This document shows positions 57,506-64,000 of a stretch of DNA of 64,000 nt, piece after piece (the stretch's first letter is position 1; each line of letters starts with the position of its first letter). The notes beneath the pieces were generated by a model that was not told the origin of the DNA, did no database searches, and worked only from the letters and a program-made list of their open reading frames with translations. This stretch comes from Amblyornis subalaris. Taxonomy: Eukaryota > Chordata > Aves > Passeriformes > Ptilonorhynchidae. Where the stretch lies: assembly GCA_018881555.1 (NCBI GenBank), contig JACAXG010000106.1, positions 124,001-188,000 of the forward strand, read 5' to 3'. Both the position numbers and the translations under genes were made by a program.

Positions 57506-58334
57506 GTGAGTCTGTTAGTCTTTCACCTGAGGTGTCAGCAGACAAAAAAATCCTGCTGCTGTTATTCTGGTTTGGAAGTTACTGCTACTGTTGCTTGTTG
57601 CCTGTCCTTCTCTCTGTTTAAAGCCACGCCAAAATAAAATTGCAGGACTCCATGAGGAGAAAAAGAGGAGAGAGTGGGAACCAGAATAGCAGTGACAATC
57701 CCAGCCATTTACCGTGGATCATAGCTAGGCTAATTTATGTGTCCCCAATAGGCCTGTCATTTTCACACTTACAGGAAGAGCAATCTCTAGGAGATGGAGG
57801 TTAAAATGACATCTCTCACCTTCCAGGAAAGGTAATGTAGGCTGAAGGTGTCTCAGTCGTTTAACATTCTCCGTGGCAGAGGCAGAGTGCCTCTGGAGCC
57901 TTGAGGTCTGGCACTGATTAAGATAGTCCTCGTCTTTTAATATTTCACTATTTTGCATGCCTAGTCCCAGGTAAGTGCTGTAGTTTCAGGGCCTTTGGAA
58001 GAAAATATCTACTCCAGCTTCTAGGACTTTGATCCTGAGAGGACGGTCTGAGCTGTGTCTGTTCAAAATTATGAGTCCTGACTAGAAATAGGTACCTGGT
58101 TCCAGTTCTCACCTTGTCATTTTGTGCTGATGGGTGGAGGAGGCTTTTCCCTGAGCTCCCACACTCCTGTGGATGGTTTTTGCAGGTGCTCTGCAAGTAT
58201 GAGATGCAGGCAGGAGGAGCAGTGTGAATTCTGGCACCAGTGCCTGCTAAGAATGAACTCCAGAATCACACAAGTTTAAAAAGCCACAAAAAGGTTTTGT
58301 TTGTGGGTTCCCTCTATGTAACCCTGAAATTTAG

Positions 58335-58398
58335 ATAAACCTCTAAACTTAGGAATACTTACGTAAACATCTAAACTTATGAATAGTTACATAAACTC
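58335..58398. repeat. 28-bp tandem repeat, about 2.3 copies
   Basis: The unit begins ATAAACCTCTAAACTTAGGA and ends ATACTTAC. The second copy (58363-58390) differs at a few bases, and the third is cut to ATAAACTC. It lies in the intron after EGF 2. Confidence 0.85.
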
Positions 58399-58547
58399 AA
58401 AACCTTCTGAGGTTTTGCCCTGTGCTTGGTCTCCTGTTCTTATGCTTTGATTCTTTGGGTGGCAATTCCCGGTCTGAGCGCTGAATTGTGGGAATCACAG
58501 GGATTTCAGGCAGCAAAGGGCATGATCAGTCATTTCCAACCACTCAC

Positions 58548-58643
58548 CTGTTTCACAAGAGGGGCTGCTCCACCCATCCCTGCATTTGCACTCATCTGGT
58601 GACACACAGACCCCCCCGTTGTGACAGTGCCTGTTACACACCA
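58548..58643 (-). CDS. VWDE: VWDE EGF-like domain exon 2 of 7
   Basis: This 96-nt phase 1-1 exon lies between acceptor tgtgttttccag and the strong donor ACAG|gtgagt. It encodes [20 protein letters not shown] and [11 protein letters not shown], with the 3-5-5-1-8 cysteine spacing of the array. The usual Gly before the last two residues of the C5-C6 loop is replaced (WSSPS instead of W-x-G), so this repeat departs from the G-x-x-G pattern of its neighbours and lacks the EOGT-type consensus. VCNRHC is the string I most associate with VWDE orthologues. A 28-bp tandem repeat sits about 150 bp beyond the donor in the intron. Confidence 0.92.
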
Positions 58644-59519
<876 letters not shown>

Positions 59520-60270
59520 TCAAATATTGCATTCTGTGTGGTTATGAGCACAGCGCAGGTTGCCTCTTTCCCCACACCATNTTATTAATCCAGCAAGTAA
59601 TTTGGCTGAGGAAAACACTGCAGGATAGCAGTAGGTATCCCATTAGCAATACAGCACTAATGAGCAGCTNTACAAAGTCTGCGAGGGAATGGTTTTAACA
59701 TAATCATATTTAACTTCTGAGCATGCACATTTTTAAGTACATATTTCTGAAGTCTAGGGAGGGATGGAGTACAAATGCAGTTAATACTCATCCTTCTCTA
59801 CAAATTTGCCTTGTGGATGGTCAGTAAGCCCAAACAGGTGTCTGAACTTACAATAAGGCAGAGATTAAGTGTTTCTTCCCTATAGAAAAGAATTGTATGT
59901 GGATTTGTCAGCAAAATGGCAAACATTTAAGCAAAAAATTTAATATTTAATGAGTAGCATGAGCTCTGCAGACAAAGCAGCAAATTAGATAATGATTTCT
60001 TGACTTATTGCAGTATGCAAAATCATTCTGTAGAAGAAAGAAGATGAGCAGGTGTGTGGAAAGGACTGCAGCTCCTGAAACAGGCTGTCTGCTGAAGGCA
60101 AGCTTGTTTTTTAAATGTTGATCATTTTGAATCTAAAAGCTTCATTGTACAGGAAGCGTGGAAGGTTTGGGCCCTTAAACCTAAGATCTAAGGCAGGTAC
60201 CTGACACTTCTATTTGTAGCTCTCTAATAAAAGGTAATTGTTCATGGCAAACTCAAGAGAGGAGGAGGAA

Positions 60271-60319
60271 GATCACTGAAGGGACAGGATGATCACTGAA
60301 GGGACAGGATGATCACTGA
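60271..60319. repeat. 20-bp tandem repeat, 2.45 copies
   Basis: GATCACTGAAGGGACAGGAT occurs twice perfectly, followed by GATCACTGA. Identical copies imply a recent expansion or a polymorphic minisatellite. Confidence 0.93.
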
Positions 60320-61140
60320 CACTCAAAGGAGAAGTCCTTTGTCAGAGGGCTCTCATGCCTCTGGAAATAAAAAAAAAGTCACTTCACATACCAGAATGAA
60401 AAATATCTTTCCTTGTGTGTGGGAAGTGAATACAGAGAAAAATGTTGTACTTTGGCTCACTTCACTGGCAGAGCTTTGTCTTTTATGAAGGATGTGGAAC
60501 TAAGCAAGGTTACTCCAAGGAAAATGCAAAATTAAGCTAACGAGACCTGAAACAAAGCATCTTTCATTTTAAGTATTGTTGCAAGAGAAAGGAACGCTAA
60601 TGCACCAGAATTTTGTTCTTAAAGCCGGAAAATGGGCTGTGTAAACAGAAAGGTAAATGAAGGACAAATTCTTGGGGCACCACATAATTTAAACCCAGTT
60701 ATTGTGTTGGAGACCTCCTCACCTCTTGTGATTGTCACCAAGCCATGGAATATGAACTTTACCATCCAAAAGAGTAATGAAAGCCCTCACACATTCACCA
60801 ATTCAGTAAAAAAGACAAGCTCCAAGAAGGTGCTTTAAATAAACCATTTTGACANAAATAACATTGAAGAAGTATATTTGGTATTTAACTGTGAAATTTT
60901 CAATGCTGTATTATATAACTTTAGGATTTGACGTGCCTGAAAACAGAAAACTTGCTATGTGTATTTTAGATCCATGCTACACATATGCTGAGAATGTCAT
61001 TAATCTAAATTTAGTTTTGATTGGATGGGCTATATGGTTTAGACATTTGCAAATCAACGTGTTTAGCTGAAATTCCAAGTGTACATCCGTGAAAAAAAAA
61101 AAGAATGAAACCAAATCATCATTGTCTGGACAACTAAATA

Positions 61141-61298
61141 GATTTAGATAGGTTTAGATTAGATATCAGGAAGAAATTATTTGCTGAGAGCATGGTGAGG
61201 CCCTGACACAGGTTGCCCAGAGAAGCTGTGGCCGCCCCATTCCTGGAAGTGTCCAAGGCCAGGTTGGATGGGGCTTGGAGCAACCCCGCTCTAGTGGA
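61141..61298 (+). mobile_element. CR1 fragment lacking its 3' tail
   Basis: AGGTTTAGATTAGATATCAG, GGTTGCCCAGAGAAGCTGTG and GGTTGGATGGGGCTTGGAGC mark a CR1 body. It stops at CTAGTGGA, before the usual tail, so it is truncated at both ends. It lies antisense in the VWDE intron between the pre-EGF exon and EGF 1. Confidence 0.88.
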
Positions 61299-62610
61299 TT
61301 TCTTTGCAATCTGAAATTAAAAGCTGGCAGAATTGGTTAATAATATCTGTGTGGAGATAGGGGAGCACAAAACCTGGGGAAAAATGTACCACTCTTTTTA
61401 AAGTACGTTAAATGTGATTGCCTTTCCTGTAGGATGAGGGTTGCAAAAAGCCTCCAGGTGCCTGGGTGCTGTGCCAGGCACGGTGACATTCAAGCATATT
61501 ATGCTTTATTTCAGCGTGGTTTGTGTGTAGCACTTAAAGCAAGCGTGTCCGTGCGAATAGAACACTTTCCATCTGGCCTTTGCACATTCTGAGATGCATC
61601 TGAACTGTCAGAAGAGAACATGGTATTTTGGATATTAAAACATTTAGCTCTTATGGTGACATTTAATAGTAAAATGTTTAGAACTGTTCTATTACTGGTG
61701 AATAGCAAATGATAAAAACTGAACACTGGCAGCTCTGTGAGAGCGAGAGTAATATTCACTTAAAAGACATTTCCCACTGTGACAGAAATATACAGCTTGT
61801 GTCAAATTCTTGTCCCAAACTTCTATATTTCATCTTCTGGAATGAATATTTTTTTCCATAAGCATTTGCTAAATTATAGAAAGGTATTGCGGTGTTTTTA
61901 TACTAAGCGGTTTTGGATAGGAAAAAATAACAGCAAAGAGGGAAACATTGCAGCAAATGGTCAATCTTGCTGTCAAACCTATGTATGTTTATGTTTACAA
62001 TTTAAAATCCGNAGGTGAAAATGGAGAAGTGCATTATTGTGTTCTTTGAAAAGGCTTTTTGGGAAATATCCCCAAACTTCTACTTTCCATTAAAATGAGA
62101 TCATACACTTCTTATAAGTTTCTCTGCAATAACTTTGGGGGCACTCAGGAATACCAGAGGCTGTGTTGTTTCCCTCATTTTCTGTAGCCTAATCAGTAAA
62201 TGTCTTCCAGGACAGAATTATGGCTTAGCATCCCAACAGTCAGTGACTCCCTGTGCCATCCACACGTGAGGCCCTGGGTCTGTGCAACTAAAGCCAGGCT
62301 TGGAGCTGTGAGAGCATTACCTGCTTAAAATTTTGAACAACAGTCAGATCAGGACAGACTCCACTGGAAGGAGCATAGTCTCCTTTATTTCACTGTACAT
62401 TATTTATTGTCTTTCAAAGATACATTAATCTAACTTCCTAAATGTGCAGATGAAGTTTTAATACGTGCAGCACAAGGAGGGTGAGAAAAGGGAAAAGTAA
62501 GTTATTAGGTTATTGTTCTTTCTCTTGAAAAGTTGTGGCCTGAAGAGTTTCTTCCACACGTAAGATACACAGATAAATGAAACAAAGCCTAGGATTAAAA
62601 CACATATTAC

Positions 62611-62808
62611 TGCAATTAAAATGACTCATTGCATATTTGAATAGTCCAGCAGTCTGGAGCCCAGTTGGGAGAGAAATGTCCATAATAGCAACTGGAATAT
62701 TAACAAGAGTAACTTGACTGAGTAAATTGGGAATACAAATGCAGACATCAGTGCTGCTTAGGTTGTAGTAATGGATTTTGTTTTGTGAAACGTCAGCTGA
62801 ATGNTCAT
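62611..62808 (-). CDS. VWDE: VWDE exon preceding the EGF array (66 codons, phase 1-1)
   Basis: The acceptor is a T-rich tract ending tgactgcag. The donor is GCA|gtaata, weaker than the others. Length is exactly 198 nt, entering and leaving in phase 1, with no stop in that frame. The peptide contains YNLSSTDVCICIPN, then NLLSQVTLVNIPVA, then SLPTGLQTAGLFKYA, and ends MSHFNC. It is not an EGF domain. It looks like the conserved linker between the middle of VWDE and the EGF array. There are three cysteines. NLS is one N-glycosylation sequon, and a second, NCT, is completed across the junction with the next exon (final A plus CG gives Thr). An N at 62804 leaves the second codon as Asp or Glu. The identification is from phase continuity with the EGF exons and its linker-like, conserved-looking sequence. 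The donor is the least certain part. Confidence 0.72.
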
Positions 62809-64000
62809 CTGCAGTCAGAAAAAGCAAATGAATTGTTAGGGATTGTTAAGAAATGAGCAGAACACAAAATTCCAGACTTTATTGTGGTCTGTATCCATGG
62901 TGAACTCCATCTTAAATACTGTGGGCCGGTCTGATCCCCCAGCTCAGAGAAGATACAATAAAAGTGGAAGAGACGCATAAAAAGATGACAAGGATAGACA
63001 AAGTTATAGAAGAGCTTTTTTACAAAGAACAGCAAATATATTAGGTCCTAGGGAAAGAAATTACTTGGGGGATATGGTAGAAAACCGTGGAATCAAACGT
63101 GGCCTGGGAAGGGTGAACAGGGTAAAGTTCAAATGCAGTGCCTTGGCATTTTGAAGCACATGATCCATAACTTTTGAGAAGATATTCCGGACAGTATCCC
63201 TATGTCTTTCCCACATACTGCCAGAGAAATGCAGTTGGCAGCTCTTGGAGATAGGGGAAGGACTTTTGGTCTGATGTGGTAGATCTTTTCGGGTGTAAAA
63301 TGTCAAAAGAGATGAATGTGAGCTTCCTGATTTTTTTTTTCCTCATTTCATCCAGCTGTACATCCTGAGGTCATAATGCTTTCCCAGCTACTCCATCTTT
63401 CCTGTTACTTTGAAAATTATTTGGTTTGAACAGTGTTTTTGCAATGTCAAGGCAATGCTGTGCTTTTAACTCTTGAGCACAAAGTATGACTCCTACTGTT
63501 CTAGACTTCCCCTTCCCTTTGAAAATACTGTGCAAAGCCAATAAAATATAAGAGTTTTACTGACTTCAAATTTTTAAGAAAATGTTTCTGAAGTATCATG
63601 ACTTCATCTTTGATAGGAATTCTGAGGTTCTTTTATGACTACTAAAAACCCAGAAAAATACTAGTCATTGACTGTCAACCTAATCCAAAATGGTTTTCAA
63701 TAGTTGTCCGTATTCTATGAAATGGAGACTTTGACTTTCTAATGATACAGTTTTAGTGACCAGACACTCCCTATCAAAGGAGCTTGGGGTTAGGGGAACA
63801 AAAAAAAGGGATGACCAGAAATTTGGCTTAAATTCTTTTGTTTTGTCAGTCTTCAGGTCTAGGTCTCTCCAAAAGAAGCACAACAATGATGCCCAGAACA
63901 GAGTTTTTTGTTAACTTCCATGCTGTTATCAAGTGGAAAGGAAGTGTTCCACTTTAGGGCACCCTAAGGAGCTCAAGGAGTACAATGCCTTCTCTCAGGC
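62809..64000 (-). other. VWDE intron, upstream side, running off the window
   Basis: Minus-strand intron ending in tgactgcag. A 75-codon open stretch at 63061-63306 (including SCQLHFSGSMWERHRD) has no donor in the phase needed by the next exon, so it is not called as an exon. Confidence 0.55.

Overview
The window is vertebrate nuclear DNA, almost certainly from a bird and probably a neoavian such as a songbird. It is AT-leaning and carries CR1 LINE 3' ends that finish in the bird-typical ATTCTATGATTCT-like tail. All genes I can support are split into short exons with GT-AG introns. No bacterial, viral or organellar genes were seen. Isolated single Ns (roughly a hundred or more) are scattered throughout, including inside two exons.

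The main content is the 3' part of one minus-strand gene, which I identify as VWDE (von Willebrand factor D and EGF domain protein, secreted). Reading right to left (5' to 3'), there is one 198-nt exon just before the EGF array (62611-62808), followed by seven EGF-like domains, one per exon. These lie at 59390-59485, 58548-58643, 56202-56297, 54541-54636, 40949-41044, 39757-39852 and 32955-33052. The first six EGF exons are each exactly 96 nt and phase 1 at both ends. The seventh is 98 nt and ends in phase 0 after CEKK. All seven share the spacing C-x3-C-x5-C-x5-C-x-C-x8-C. As far as I remember the human protein, they match its last seven EGF repeats one to one and in order, so no EGF exon appears to be missing. 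The VWD and other upstream domains lie beyond the right edge.

I could not fix the short terminal coding exon and 3' UTR. Two unproven minus-strand candidates lie to the left, at 13302-13380 and 19840-20094. Both are in the phase that the seventh EGF exon requires.

The left half (1 to about 32.9 kb) is otherwise intron or intergenic sequence. It holds CR1 fragments of two apparent ages: young 3' ends at 5052, 10597, 17632 and 29435, and strongly decayed ORF2-like pieces near 18.6, 29.9 and 30.7 kb. A further decayed piece lies at 36.0 kb in an intron. The VWDE introns carry further CR1 pieces, short tandem repeats, a T25 tract, and a CpG-rich patch at 51.13-51.46 kb that may be regulatory.

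No exotic system was found. The items most worth checking are the uniform, skippable EGF exon array with its uneven glycosylation motifs, the unresolved C-terminus, a coding-looking stretch at 19.84-20.38 kb, and an isolated exon-like block on the opposite strand inside a VWDE intron (57419-57505).
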